From Lunularia cruciata (taxonomy: Eukaryota; Streptophyta; Marchantiopsida; Lunulariales; Lunulariaceae), in NCBI GenBank assembly GCA_948567375.1, contig OX419761.1, forward strand, positions 39,620,501-39,684,500: a DNA stretch of 64,000 bases, written 5' to 3'. Position numbers and translations under genes: made by a program. Positions within the stretch are counted from its first letter, which is position 1. Each line of letters begins with the position of its first letter. Below are positions 1 through 11,012 of this stretch, in pieces. The notes under the pieces were generated by a model, which worked only from the letters and a program-made list of their open reading frames with translations, was not told where the DNA came from and did no database searches.

Positions 1-719
1 TACTTGTGGCTTCACTTCTAGTAGAAGACTACCTAGAATGGCACAAGATACATCATACTTGGTGTATTATAGACTCTTTATCTCATAAAAAGTAAAGACT
101 TATGTAGCAAAAATGCACAAATATTATGATTGGACCATTTAGGGTGTTCACACAAGATTTGCAATCACATTGAGATTGTTGACATCTAGGATTACATATG
201 ATATCAATTCCTTTGTTGATCATTTTAGATATACCAACCAGGTTGTAGGAGTGATTACCATCCCAATCATGCTATATTTTGGGGCTATTTAAGACTATTT
301 TTCTATGTCTATGATTATTCAATAAGCTTCCTTGTACACTCCATGGTCAATCTAGATATGCTTTTGTTTACCACTTGAAAAATAGCAAATGATCCTTTGG
401 GTGATGTAACATTGTTCTTATTTCTCTTACTCTCATAATGGTATCTTTGTTATACTAGAGTGTCTAAGGGGGCTTGTGGGGTAGAAAGAGGTGGCTATTA
501 GATTTTGGAGATTGTGTTACCTTTACAAGAGGAGTCAATGTAAGTTATATCTACTACAAGATAATTTCAATCATAAGATACTATAAGCTTTTCTTAGTTA
601 TGTTTGTGTAGTCTATATTGCTAGTCATATCAATAAGGCTTTTCCTTCTTACTTATATTCTCCACCATGAGAAGTAGTACCACTAGAAGTCTTAGTGTAT
701 TAGTATGAGTATCTATTAT
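1..719. other. AT-rich sequence, no gene seen
   Basis: No open frame longer than about 60 codons and no recognisable domain in either strand. It lies directly upstream of a LINE-like reverse transcriptase remnant in the same orientation, so it may be more decayed LINE. I could not match it to the better LINE copies in this window. Confidence 0.4.
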
Positions 720-960
720 ATCTTTATAGAGGATTTTTGTCCATGGGCTCAATGCCTCCCTTCCACAAGGCTTGTCAAGCTCTTTTTTCTACTATATTTG
801 CTATGTTAGTCTTTACTTTTCCCTCCTTGGTAGATCTACACACATTATATATTATGGAAGCATATTATGATCCCTATAGATATGCCTTTGATCACTTGAC
901 TACAAATCTTCATTTTGTGGACTTGAAGTGAGCTTCTTTATGTATTCCTTGTGATCTCTA
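720..960 (+). pseudogene. LINE reverse transcriptase fragment (family L, copy L0, 5' part)
   Basis: The 64-residue frame at 737-931 resembles the RT segment just after the catalytic motif in the better LINE copy at 29972-30154 (minus). Shared blocks are a LLST-like stretch, FPSLxxDTHI (here FPSLVDLHTL) and AFDHLTTxLHxV followed by a short gap. This corresponds to the palm/thumb side of the RT. The acidic pair expected after FPSL is not intact, so the piece is catalytically dead. It is probably the same insertion as the 3' LINE remnant at 1223-1625, with ~260 bp of unmatched sequence between. Similarity was judged by eye and is moderate. Confidence 0.5.
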
Positions 961-1222
961 GCTTTTAAAGATATATATTACATCTATAAACACTTTTCTA
1001 GCAAGGGTAATACTCTTATTTAAACTCTAAGCAGTTTATTGACCTCTCTTTGCCAGAATTGCCTTTTGGGATGTAGTTAATTGGTATTGAGTAATATCAA
1101 GGACACTTGGACCCTACATTAAAATTGACTGTTCAGAATGAGGCTATGTTTGTAAAAAAATGCTAGGGTTACCCCACTTACTTAAAAGTTACTCTTGGAA
1201 TAGAAACATCATTAGGGAAATA

Positions 1223-1625
1223 GTCATGATGGACACGACGTTCAACACATTTGCCAAAGGAGTGCACGAGAGCTTATCATGTTAGGCGCCAGGGAGTACC
1301 ACTCTCACTCTCATACTTTGTAGCATATTTTAGACAGTGTGTGTCCATTGCTCTATAGAGGGCAGTGGCTGGTGCAATCCATAGGAGAGCAATGATACTA
1401 GCTGATGCTTCTTTGGATGCTCCAGTTGTTTGTAGACCACATAACTTGCATAGCTCGGATATCTTAGGTGCAGTGGGGCAGATTTCTCATATAGACTCTA
1501 TTGGGGCTTAGCCCCATTTTACCTTTTTCATCTCTCCCTTGTATGGCTTGATGAGGTCTTCCCATCCTTCATTTTTTCTATGCGGTCTTCCTTTTCCTTT
1601 TCTATTTAGTTGTAATAGTACAAAA
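1223..1625 (+). mobile_element. LINE 3' end (family L, copy L0)
   Basis: This closely matches the C-terminal coding end and 3' tail of the LINE copies at 17985-18400 (minus) and 35215-35600 (minus). It encodes the helical tail after the endonuclease-like domain (an equivalent of FVKECARAYHVR, then LSYFxAYFRQxVSIALxRA and IGAIHRRA). It ends with the family's own stop just after the peptide QISHIDSIGA at ~1510, then the conserved 3' tail (TCTCTCCCTTGTATGGCTTG) and AT-rich sequence. The reading frame is interrupted. This is a 5'-truncated or internally deleted LINE copy in sense orientation. Confidence 0.8.
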
Positions 1626-3608
1626 CATGAGAGAGTAACAGAAGCTAAGCATAACTAGAAGTAGAAGATGAAAAGTTGAAGAAATTATCAAAGTACTACC
1701 TTCTAGCAATTGAGTTGAACTGGCTGAGATGTGCCATGGGACAAGTTAAACATGATATGTGTTTTGGAAAAAAATAATCAGCTTCAACTAAAAACAAAAA
1801 GTAAGTGAATGCAGAAGAGTGAGGAAAGAAATACACAAACAGAGTTACAATAGTTTTTATGAATTATTTTTTAAATAAGGTGATAAATCACATAACATAC
1901 AAGGAAACAGAATCCTCGATGAAACACTAATGAAATTAAAAGTAAAATTTTAGCCACGGTATAAAACTTTTCTTTAAACCGTTCTTTAGTGGGTAATGTA
2001 AAAGTAGAAGATATTTATGCATGAGATGCTATATATTATATACTAACATGTTTGTCGTTACTTGACAATGAGTCCATGGATAAATGGAACAAGTGGTCTA
2101 TTGCCCTTATTTTCTGTATTTACTTGGCGGAACTGGAAACATCAAAAATTTTGAAATGTTCATGTGGATTTCATATGTGAGATGAACCTATTCCAATTTC
2201 CTGCTTGCAAATTTGTTAAATCGGTCTCCTCAGATTGTGGCCTTCGTCTTTTTAGAGTCTCCAAAGTTAAACCTTCTTACACACGAAATAAAGATGTACA
2301 CATACCATCGTTTTGTAGGAAACTAAACAAATATATGTTATCCACGAAACTCTTTTTCTTCCAAACAGACGAGGAGGTTAAACCCGAGGCTATATCAATA
2401 CAGTGGTTTGGACACTAATGCGGTTTCATTCAGGATTTACTCATGGAACGTTTAAGACCAGAGAAGGATCTAAGTCTTGGGGTTTTGCCTTTCAATGGTT
2501 TTGAAAATTTCCCCAAAATAAACCTAAATCAAAGCAAAAGATTAAATTTTTCTCTAAAATGTTCTGTGTGGTTATAAATGTCATAAATTTTTGAAGTTTT
2601 TTAGATTTTCTAAAATACAATTTCAAAAACAAAAAATCAACTCTTAACCTATTAAACAATCTGAGATCTTTTTTCCGAAGCTGAATTACTCATTGTATCA
2701 TAGAAAAAAATGAGATACATTGCGACCATAGGCCTGTTATGACTAAAAAACACTTTGAATTACTTGTACTAAGCTTTCTTGTGGCTAAATCTAATATTTG
2801 AGGACCTAATGTATTTCTTTTACTTCCTTCTCTAATCGTAAACTAATCTCAAAGAATAAGATGAAACATTTTGCAAAGAGCCTTTTCTTCCTTATTTCTT
2901 TAATTGAGGACGAAGAACTGTTTGCTCTTCGCTTGCCATGGATTTTCTGCAAATATTAAGCTCCAAAGACTCAGCTTATTCTCTATTTTGAAAACATTAT
3001 ATTATTCGCTTTGAATGAAAAATGAACTATGTTTACTATATACCAAAATTTTAACGTAATCTTGAAAACCTAGAAAGTCTAGCATTTTATGCTACCAGAA
3101 ATACCGGACCGAACTAAAGTTATACTTGAGCCAGCAAGAATGATTAGAATGGGATCCTCTTGAACATATTTCAGCATCACTTGACTGTCAAAAAGATAAT
3201 GAATGTCCGCTGAAGAGTGTTCAAGTTAAGATAGGATCGGAAACTAAATGTTTAAGGGAAGAGCAATTTCACATATGACCCTGTTTATGCGTATTTTACT
3301 GTATGACCCAGTTTCGAACAAATTAATAGCCTGCCCGGAAACAAGAGTCTGCCCGTGTTGCCCTGTCGGGAATGAAAATCGCCCCCGCGTTCATACTTTG
3401 CGCGTAATATTCACATGTATTGACAGTATAAGGTCTGGTAAGTGCTCCCGTGCAAGAACAGGGACTGTAAATTGTAGGTTTCAAAGAACACTTCCAATCG
3501 GGTGGATCAATCAAACCATTGCATTGAAAGGTGGAACTAGTATGACGGGACAGCTGGATTGAACTCGTTGTGGATCTAGAGGTCATCTATGGGTGGTAAC
3601 TGGTGCAC
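1626..3608. other. Unassigned AT-rich sequence
   Basis: About 2 kb without a recognisable domain, LTR or terminal repeat. The longest open frames are 84 (2164-2418 +) and 104 codons (3248-3562 +). Neither has a known motif or biased composition, and a frame on the opposite strand overlaps the second. I see nothing that supports a gene here. Confidence 0.5.
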
Positions 3609-3610
3609 TA

Positions 3611-3627
3611 GGGGGTTTCAGAAATAG
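3611..3627 (+). repeat. Left terminal inverted repeat
   Basis: GGGGGTTTCAGAAATAG, preceded by TA. It is an exact inverted match to 5907-5923. Confidence 0.6.
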
Positions 3628-3892
3628 TTATACGAAGTTTCTTAACTTTTCATATAGATAGTTCCGAATGTTGACTAAATGAGTACGGTGTGTGAATGGG
3701 GTAGAAAAGGTATCGTTACGGAGTTCAGTCCAAGTTCCTTATTATTAGCACACTCTATATGAGGTGGTTTGTAGAAAATAAAGAATAAGGAATTTTCCGT
3801 TATCACTCCGTAGTGCATTGATTACGTATTAGGGTTAGTAAAGTTTGTAGTTTAGGGTTAGAGTGAAAGTGGCGGCAACTAAAGAGAACACA

Positions 3893-4016
3893 CATGGTAA
3901 TCAAAAGTTGCAAATTTATGCACTAGACGACCGAGGCCACCAAAGAAGCATCCATGGTGTTCGAGAATATCCATGGTAATCAAAAGTTGACAAATTTATG
4001 CACTAGACGAGCGGGG
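3893..4016 (+). repeat. Direct repeat of about 42 bp, two copies about 78 bp apart
   Basis: The block beginning CATGGTAATCAAAAGTTG and running through TTTATGCACTAGACGA occurs at ~3893-3936 and again at ~3971-4016, with a few substitutions and a 1-bp indel. It lies inside the candidate DNA transposon, just before the minisatellite. Confidence 0.75.
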
Positions 4017-4070
4017 ACACGATTTATATGGGATTTAATATGTTAATTTAGGATGAAATGTGATTTTTCT

Positions 4071-4235
4071 TGTCGTTGCTCGTTGTTGCTCGTCGGTGCT
4101 TGTTGTTGCTCGTTGGTGCTCATTGTTGCTCGTCGCTGCTCGTCGCTGCTCGTCGCTGCTCGTCGCTGCTCGTCGCTGCTCGTCGCTGCTCGTCGCTGCT
4201 TGTCGTCGCTTGTCGCCGCTCGTCGCCGCCAGTAG
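4071..4235 (+). repeat. 10-bp minisatellite, unit CGTCGCTGCT
   Basis: Perfect units of CGTCGCTGCT run from about 4131 to 4200, with degenerate copies (CGTTGTTGCT, CGTCGGTGCT, TGTCGTCGCT) on both sides. The 10-bp period makes all frames open on both strands, which explains several spurious overlapping frames rich in LLVAARRCS or SDEQRRAAT. I do not regard these as genes. Local GC content is well above that of the surroundings. Confidence 0.9.
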
Positions 4236-4284
4236 CCACTCGATGGCACTCGAAGCTCAAATCTCGTTGGCACCCGTACATGCT

Positions 4285-4382
4285 AGTTGCCGCTGGGTGC
4301 CATTGGTTGCTGCTGGTTGATGCTGGTCGAATGACGCGCTGCCGTTGGTTGCCGTTGGTTGACGCTGGTCAAATGACGTGCT
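4285..4382 (+). repeat. Degenerate GCCGCTGGTT / GACGCTGGTC repeats
   Basis: Irregular copies of a ~10-bp unit (GCCGTTGGTT, GACGCTGGTC) lie next to the minisatellite. A related block of GCCGCTGGTT units occurs at about 5253-5295, inside the same candidate transposon. Confidence 0.7.
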
Positions 4383-5906
4383 GTCCTCTTAAGAGGCTTG
4401 TAATATTTCAAATATGTTATCTCCTCTCTGTCGTCCCACGAGCTCGGAATCCTTCTATCTGTTGGGTTATAAACTTTCATTTGTGCTTATTTCTTGGGGA
4501 CTGACCATCAGTTAATGATTTGTACATAAATTACTGATTTAACATACACAATGAGTCTGATGATCACATTCTTAGGATATTTAAATATATTCTTTAGAAA
4601 AGAATGGTTAATTCTTATGAAATTCCCTTGGAGTGCTACATTCTTGGGAAATGCACGATAGAACTTCATTGCAAACTTTCTTGACTTGGATGCTCTTGCA
4701 TCCAAGTCCCCTAGCTGTTACTGAGCTATGTTGTTGAAGATGCAATCTAAATGGACGCAAAAGGGGACGGGTAGCTTGAACTTGAAACCAACGTGAAACT
4801 GCCTACTTATCATGGACTACTAGAACTACCATCAGGAATTTGGTCCAATTGCATATCCTGCAAATCCCTAAGGTCCTTAGGGTGGAATACTAACTTTACT
4901 TATACCACAATTTATTAGTACTTCCAAGGTCCTCCAATTTGGAAGTTCCCAGTTCCCATAACTCCTCGAGGGTGTCTCTAAGAGTTTCATCCATCAATCC
5001 ATCGCCACCCAAAACGTATTTTGCATCAGAATTCTGGAAATAGATACCATCATTTTCTGCTTTCTACATCACCATAAGCTGAGTTGGATAATCAAATATC
5101 TTGAGAGAGGAAATATGCTTCGGGTTTGCAGTTCCCTCGTGTTGAAATCACAGATCTATTGCACGGGATTCTTTCCCAACCACAACGGGTCCCAAATCGA
5201 AGTTGCCTTTGGGTGGATCAAGACATTGATAGGTACATCAAGAGAGATAGTATGCCGCTGGTTGCCGCTGGTTGCCGCTGGTTGACGCTCATTGCAGTGG
5301 GTAGTTGCTTGACAGTGCAAGGTGATTTTGCATCCAAATGTGAACCTACACTGTAATCAGGTTTTTGCTAAATTTTTGTTGCCCTTTTGGAGTAAAATTC
5401 TTTGATCTCCAATTAATTTCTTGGTTGCCGCAAGATGATGCAAATCATTTTCCATAACTTGCACTATCTCCCTCACCACACTAATATATATGGATATGAA
5501 CCAACACACCAATGCAAAACTACAAAACCCACCGGTTTAGTTTAATGACAAGAGCATTTGCTCAACATTCGCATTTGCAAATGGTGAATTTGAATTTGAA
5601 TAGTTGAGAATGGCATTTTGGATCTGCCAAAAAATTTCATAAATGCCACTCTACGAATCACCCACCAGAAAAACGTGGCAACTCTCTCAAGAAGCCACAT
5701 CATCTCTTTTGATAGTCATTTATTTCACTATGGAACTCCTAAACATCTGTAGTATAGCGTCTGATTTTTATAAATGAATGCAAATTGCATGTGATATACC
5801 GTATAATAATTTATGAAGCGTTCATTTATTAGCACCTCATCTCCCTACAAAGTTCACTAAAAATAGTTACGATGTTTGTTATTTATCCCGTAGACATCCG
5901 TCAAAC

Positions 5907-5923
5907 CTATTTCTGAAACCCCC
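5907..5923 (-). repeat. Right terminal inverted repeat
   Basis: Reverse complement of the left 17-bp repeat, followed by TA. Confidence 0.6.
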
Positions 5924-6129
5924 TACTATCCTCTTGGACTGTGGGAAAACTCAGTTGCTGAGACCATGGAAGGGGAATGAGATTGTGCTGTATATATGTG
6001 GAAGAAGACAAGGGCCGAGCAAGCAAGGGATTTGATGCACAAGAGCCGGGCATGTAGCTTAAGACCTGGTTTTAGTAGCACATGGCTTTGGTGACTGTTT
6101 GGTATTGTTTGGCATAAGGAGCAAGTATC

Positions 6130-6431
6130 TAGGGACAGAAGTATCTAGGAAGCTTCTTGGGAAGCTTCCCGGCTAGCTTAGCTTGCATCCCAAATAGGTA
6201 GTTTATAGTTGAAAATTTCTAGAAACTTCCAACTAGCTTAGCTTGCATGCCAAATAAGCAACTTCTTGAGAAGCTTCCCAGTTAACTTGGTTTACACTCC
6301 AAGAAAATGATTTCAAGAAGCTTCTCAAGGCCTTGTATACTCCTTATAAATACCAAAACCTAAGTTCATGCTAGATATTAGGAGTTTCTTTCATTCAAAT
6401 GTCTCAATGTGAGCTTCAATTCTCCTATTTC
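6130..6431 (+). repeat. 5' LTR of A1 (truncated at both ends)
   Basis: It matches the A-family LTR from AGAAGTATCTAGGAAGCTTC to CTCCTATTTC. It holds a good TATA box (TTATAAATACC at ~6341-6353) and several AAGCTTC-containing blocks. The first ~115 bp and the last ~25 bp of the LTR are missing. Confidence 0.8.
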
Positions 6432-6670
6432 AATAGGATGGGTAGAATTTATGGATCACTAAATCCATTTCTGCCAAACCATTGGATTTTCACGTCTAGG
6501 TACTACCCAAGTATCATTTCACACAGTTCATCATCTCACGCTTTGGGCATGATTTTTTAAATACAATCACCTTGGTATTTCCGCTTGTAACTTATGGAGA
6601 ACAATGGATGTGTTCCACCTATGTGTCAATAAATTAGATAGATTGCGGATGTGGTGATAGAGTAGTAACC

Positions 6671-7560
6671 ATGGTGGCAGTGCCCAAGATCATCATTGCT
6701 ATGCAGCGAAAAATTGAGCACCTTACACAATTGGTGGATGAACAAGACCATAAAAACAAGAGCATATAAAGAGAGTATCAATTTAGGAAGTAGAAGACCA
6801 AATCTAATTTCCAAAACCCAAGGTTTTTGAAGGCAAGAATCTCCCAGGTGTAGTGGAGAATTATTTGTTTGACTATGAATGTTATTTTGAAGCTACCAAC
6901 CTTCAAGATCAACGGAAACAAATTCTCTTGGCTTCCAGTCAATTGGATGGAGTAGCTAAGCTACGGTGGCTATTTTGAGTGAAGTGAGCTGAATGGAAAA
7001 TTGTTGCACCAATCTTGACATGGATAGAATTCAATAGCCCAATAATTGGTTGATTCCAAGTTGTAAATGCCACACGAGTTGCACAAGATAGGTTGGCAGA
7101 GTTGAAGTAGATGGCTTTGTAAGAAGTTACATCACACAATTCAAGGATACAATCATGCAAATTCTAGATATCCTGGAAGTTGAAGCTTTGGATCAATTTA
7201 TGAGGGGCTTGAAGTCATGAACCAAATTAGAGACAACTATGCAAGAGGTACAACACTTAGAGGAAGCCATGCAATTGGCGGAATGCTTTGATTCCTTGGT
7301 TGCAAAAACTTGGTCTTGACCTTGACCTCCACTTAACCTACCAATACACTACACACGGGTGAAGAGCCAACACCAATGGAGATTGATGCCATTCAACGGA
7401 GACTATTTGGCACTATAGATAGAGAAAAACTATGATAGAATGGTGGTTATTTCTATTGTTGCCAAATTAGACATTCCATTGCTGAATGTACACTCAAGAA
7501 TGTGCAATCTTGACAAGTCACCCACATGGAGTTTGTGGAGCAAAATGATCAAGGAGACAA
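6671..7560 (+). pseudogene. gag remnant of A1
   Basis: The candidate start ATG at 6671 opens a frame encoding MVAVPKIIIAMQRKIEHLTQ, a helical N-terminus, followed by capsid-like sequence broken by many stops. Near 7449-7500 a cysteine/histidine block resembles a retroviral zinc knuckle (YCCQ..H...EC, then LKN) that is also visible, equally damaged, in A2 near 48330-48400. Gag would package element RNA in the cytoplasm. This copy cannot be translated through. Confidence 0.6.
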
Positions 7561-7639
7561 GGAATTCCAGTAGGAGATTTCAAGCCACATGGTGGGAACT
7601 TGATTAGTTCTAAAGAATCAAAGACTTGACCTATGCAAG

Positions 7640-8290
7640 TTTGCTTCACTTGAAAAGTATGATATTTGATCGTGGTTGTAGGATTTTTGTTGATTCAAAA
7701 ATTACTTGTTTGTTGCAATTAGCAAAGGAATTATGTATCTTATCAAGCCAGTAATTGGAAGTAGATTGATGATGGTGGATGGTAGAAAGGGGTCTGCATT
7801 CCGCACCTTACATCTTGTTACCTTTAGGATTGTGAAGGAGTATTTGGTGTGTATGAGATTTGTAGTGGCACCTCTACACCATGATGTCATTCTAGGCCTA
7901 TCTTAGTTTGAACGTTGTAAGGTTCAATTTGATTGGAATTGATGAAAAATTCAAGAACAATACCAAGATAGAAAATTTTTATTAGGTTGTCTAGCATCTC
8001 TAAGTAAGACACCTAAGAACAATTAGTCCTAGGATGGGAAGTTTGTTAGGAAGCTAGCCATAGAGCAAGCTTTGAAGAGAGATGAGTGCCAAGATGGGCA
8101 GTTTGTCAAGAAAGCAACCATGGAGCAAGCTTCAAAGAGTGATGAGTCCCTAGATGGGAAGTTTGCTAGTGAAGCAACCATAGAGCAAGCTTTGGAGGAG
8201 GATAAGTCTATTTTCATGGTGTGGATCAAGCCAATTGCACTAGGATAATCTAAGCAGAGTCAAGAACCTCATCAAGCAATGGTTGATTAA
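7640..8290 (+). pseudogene. Protease remnant and repeat linker of A1
   Basis: The frame around 7670-7906 corresponds to the aspartic protease region: a FVDS-like active-site remnant near 7690, then the IGSRLMMVDGRKGxAFRTLHLVTF block shared with A2 (48000-48100) and A3 (61780-61880). The distal part ends with FVVAPLHHDVILGLS, a typical gypsy protease terminus (ILGxxWL-like). It is followed by three 60-bp tandem repeats that link protease to RT. Stops and shifts interrupt it. Confidence 0.55.
8033..8212 (+). repeat. Three 60-bp tandem repeats in the protease-RT linker (A1)
   Basis: Units start at 8033, 8093 and 8153, each opening with GATGGG(A/C)AGTTTG. Each encodes a 20-residue charged segment of the form DGKFVxxATxEQAxxxDES. 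The same array is present in A2 (~47640-47815) and A3 (~61405-61585), so it belongs to the family and is not local noise. Confidence 0.85.
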
Positions 8291-10430
8291 ATACTCTAGG
8301 AATTTGTGGATGTGTTTCTCTTGAATGCATATCCCTTGCCTCAAAGAATTCATATCCCTTGCCTTGAATTGATGAATTGCTTGATCAATTGATTTGAGCA
8401 CAATACTTCTCCAAGTTGGATCTTCATAATGGCTATTGGCAGATCCACTTTGATAGGGAGGATGTGCAAAATACTACTTTTTGTACAAGGTATGGGCATT
8501 TTGAGTGGAGAGTTCTACCTTTTGGGCTCACTAATGTTCCGGTAGTCTTCATGAATCAAATGCATCAGGTGTTGGATGGACTATTAGATCAGTACATGGT
8601 GGTCTTCTTGGATGATATCTTAATCTATAGCAAGATAGAAAAACACATGAATCATGTGCAAGAAGTTCTAAGACAACTATGATTGTGGACTTTTTATTAC
8701 AAGAAGTCAAAGTGTGTCTTTTGACGGAAGGAAGTTACCTTCTTGGGTCACAAGATCTCATCAAAGGGGATCAAGATGGAAGAGGAGAAAATCAAGGCCA
8801 TTACTGATTGGCCTGCTCCAAAGGATGCTATAGAAGTATAGTCATTTAATGGATTGGCTAGTTTTTATTGACGGTTCACTATTATGCTCATGTGGTTGCA
8901 CCATTGACTGATCTCGTGGGGAAGAACTCAAGCTTTCACTAGACAACCAGCACAAAGAAGCATTCCAGAAGTTGAAACATATGTTGTCTTCAAGACCTAT
9001 TCTTCAACCATATGATCCTTAACTACCTTGTGTGGTTTATTTTGATACTTCTAACTTTGCAATTGGAGCCCGTGCTACAACAAGAATTCCCAAATGGACT
9101 ACATTCCATTGCCTTTGTGTCTTGTTGAATAAACATGGCTGCCAAGAATTACTTTGCTTGAGATTGGGAACAACTTGCAATGGTATTTGCTACCAAGGTA
9201 TGGAGGCATTATCTCTTGGCAAAACAAGCAATGCGGGTTTATGATCATGCAAATTGATCATAAACTCTTGTTCTAGACCTTACACTTGGAACACATGAAG
9301 AGTCGACATCATTGATGGGAGCAACAACTATAAATGTTTGACATCAAACTTGAGTGCAAACCCGATTGGTTCCATGTCATCCTTGATGCCCTATCACGAT
9401 GAACTGATTTGAAGTCTCTTTCTCTCATCACAACGGCAATTATGATGGTACCAGTTGATTCCAAAAACCAAATCAAGTTTAAAATAACTTTCCAACAAGA
9501 TCCTTTCTTTCAGATGGTACAAGGTTGTCTTGCTGCATATGACAAGGAGTATTACACCTTCTCCTACAAGGAAGGTCTTCTATTTTGTGAGAACCGGATT
9601 TATGTTCCAGTCAAGGGTAATCTCCAACTTGTGCACCTCTAGGAAGCCCATGATTTACCAATCACTAGTCACATGGATGTGGACAAGACCTTGGGTACTC
9701 TCTAAAGCTAATGGTGGTGGCTCAACATGACACAAGATGTTCAAGAGTTTTTCTGATTGTGTGAGAGTTGCCAATGCAAAAAGGCTAGTAGCCAAAAAAA
9801 ACCAAGTAGACTCCTTCAACCACTCCACATTCTATCTGCTTGATGGGAACATGTGAGCTTGGATCTCATCATATCCTTGCCTAGGACAAAGCAAGTCACA
9901 TAGCAATTGTGCTACTTTGTGGATAAGCTTACTAAACAAATCCATTTAGCACCAACTATTGATATTGTGGATGCTCTAACATTGGCACAGATCTACTTTG
10001 ACATAGTCTTCAAGCACCATGAGATGTCTTGCAAACTCATCTCCAACCGTGATCCTCAATTCATTGGGAAGTTTTGGCAAGCGTTCTTCTAGATGGTCGA
10101 CACCAAGCTTGCTTTGGGAAATTTTGGCAAGCACTCTTCCAGATAGTCGGCACCAAGTTTGCTTTGTTTATAGCTTATCATCCTCAAATTGATGGACAAA
10201 CTAAACATGCAGATTGCGCCTTGGAGGATATGATTTGTGCCTTTGTCAACATTCACCATACCAATTAGGATGAATGTCTTGCAGTTAAGTAGTTTGCATA
10301 CAATAATTCCAAACAAGCAAGCACCAGATTCTCTCTACTCTTTCTCAATTTTGGCCAAGATCCACTTGTTCCAAATTCCCTTCTTGCTCCTCCTCCATCT
10401 CATGTCCCTCAAATGTCCACCTTCTTGACC
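8290..10430 (+). pseudogene. Reverse transcriptase, RNase H and integrase remnant of A1
   Basis: RT: the frame at 8416-8682 carries [30 protein letters not shown] and the catalytic FLDDILIYSK (YxDD-type box, acidic pair intact). RNase H: 9020-9400 shows VYFDTSNFAIGA and, further on, QIDHK (catalytic Asp positions), with stops. Integrase: 9650-10430 shows the zinc-binding region, the DxxTKQIHLAPT core and SNRDPQF, where the second catalytic Asp of SDRD has become Asn, then DGQTKHAD, where the catalytic Glu region is altered. A ~50-bp segment is duplicated at ~10068-10155 (FGKFWQA appears twice). The polyprotein is broken by numerous stops. Confidence 0.85.
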
Positions 10431-10667
10431 ACCATATCCCAATCTGTCCAACAAGCTAAATCTCATCTCCTTGTTGCTCAAAATTGTCAAAAACAATATA
10501 CGGACCACCATTGTCGTGATCTCACCTTTCAAGTAGGTAATAAGGTCATGCTCTCCTCTAGTTACCTACTCTTCCCACTTGATACCCAAGTTTGTAAACT
10601 CATCCCTAATTGAATAGGACCTTTTGATGTCACTCAAATTATCTCTCATGTTGCTTATCAACTTGCC

Positions 10668-10990
10668 TTGCCTTGTCATATGTGCATCCACTCTATCTTT
10701 CATGTTTCCAAGTTGAAACTCTTTGTTCCTAATCCATCTTCCTTTTCCTCTCATGTCCAACTTCCTCCTCCTCTTCCTCCTCCCGTCCCTATCCATGATC
10801 ATGAGGAGTACAAAGTTGATTGTATCCTTGCACATTGCCACATCCAACATGGTCACCGACAACATATGGAGTACAAGGTCCTTTGGAAAGGCTATCCACT
10901 TCATGATACCAACTTGGGAGTCTCTTTTCATCTCTAGAATGTACAAACAACCATCTAGGAGTTTGAAGCTTCAATGGCAACAAGGATGTC
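10668..10990 (+). pseudogene. Integrase C-terminus and chromodomain remnant of A1
   Basis: The frame at 10668-10937 ends with VDCILAHCHIQHGHRQHMEY KVLWKGYPLHDTN. The VLWKGYP signature followed by a degenerate TWEP is the hallmark of the chromodomain at the integrase C-terminus of chromoviruses, which is thought to steer insertion to marked chromatin. Upstream IHSIFHVSKLKLF is the conserved pre-chromodomain FHVS motif. A stop falls after SFHL. Confidence 0.8.
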
Positions 10991-11012
10991 ACCAAGTAGC
11001 AATTGAGGAATA

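Larger units (their letters stand above)
3611..5923. mobile_element. Candidate non-autonomous DNA transposon with 17-bp terminal inverted repeats
   Basis: The 17-bp sequence GGGGGTTTCAGAAATAG at 3611-3627 recurs exactly as its reverse complement at 5907-5923. Both are directly flanked on the outside by TA (3609-3610 and 5924-5925). A TA target duplication with short inverted repeats is the pattern of Tc1/mariner-type elements, and TA-flanked ends also occur in other DNA transposon families. No transposase frame is visible in the 2313 bp between them, so the element would be non-autonomous. It contains a direct repeat, a 10-bp minisatellite and GCCGCTGGTT repeats. Chance occurrence of a 17-bp inverted match this close is unlikely, but a second copy elsewhere is needed to be sure. 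Confidence 0.55.

Noticed and set aside
3248-3586. Frames of 104 (+) and 87 (-) codons
   Set aside because: They overlap on opposite strands, show no domain or bias and lie in AT-rich unassigned DNA.
4140-4200. CRISPR-like array
   Set aside because: A 10-bp tandem repeat without spacers, in a eukaryotic context.
4043-4504. Several overlapping open frames of up to 144 codons on both strands, rich in Leu/Val/Ala/Arg/Cys or Ser/Asp/Arg
   Set aside because: They are by-products of the 10-bp minisatellite, which keeps all frames open. No domain and no start context.
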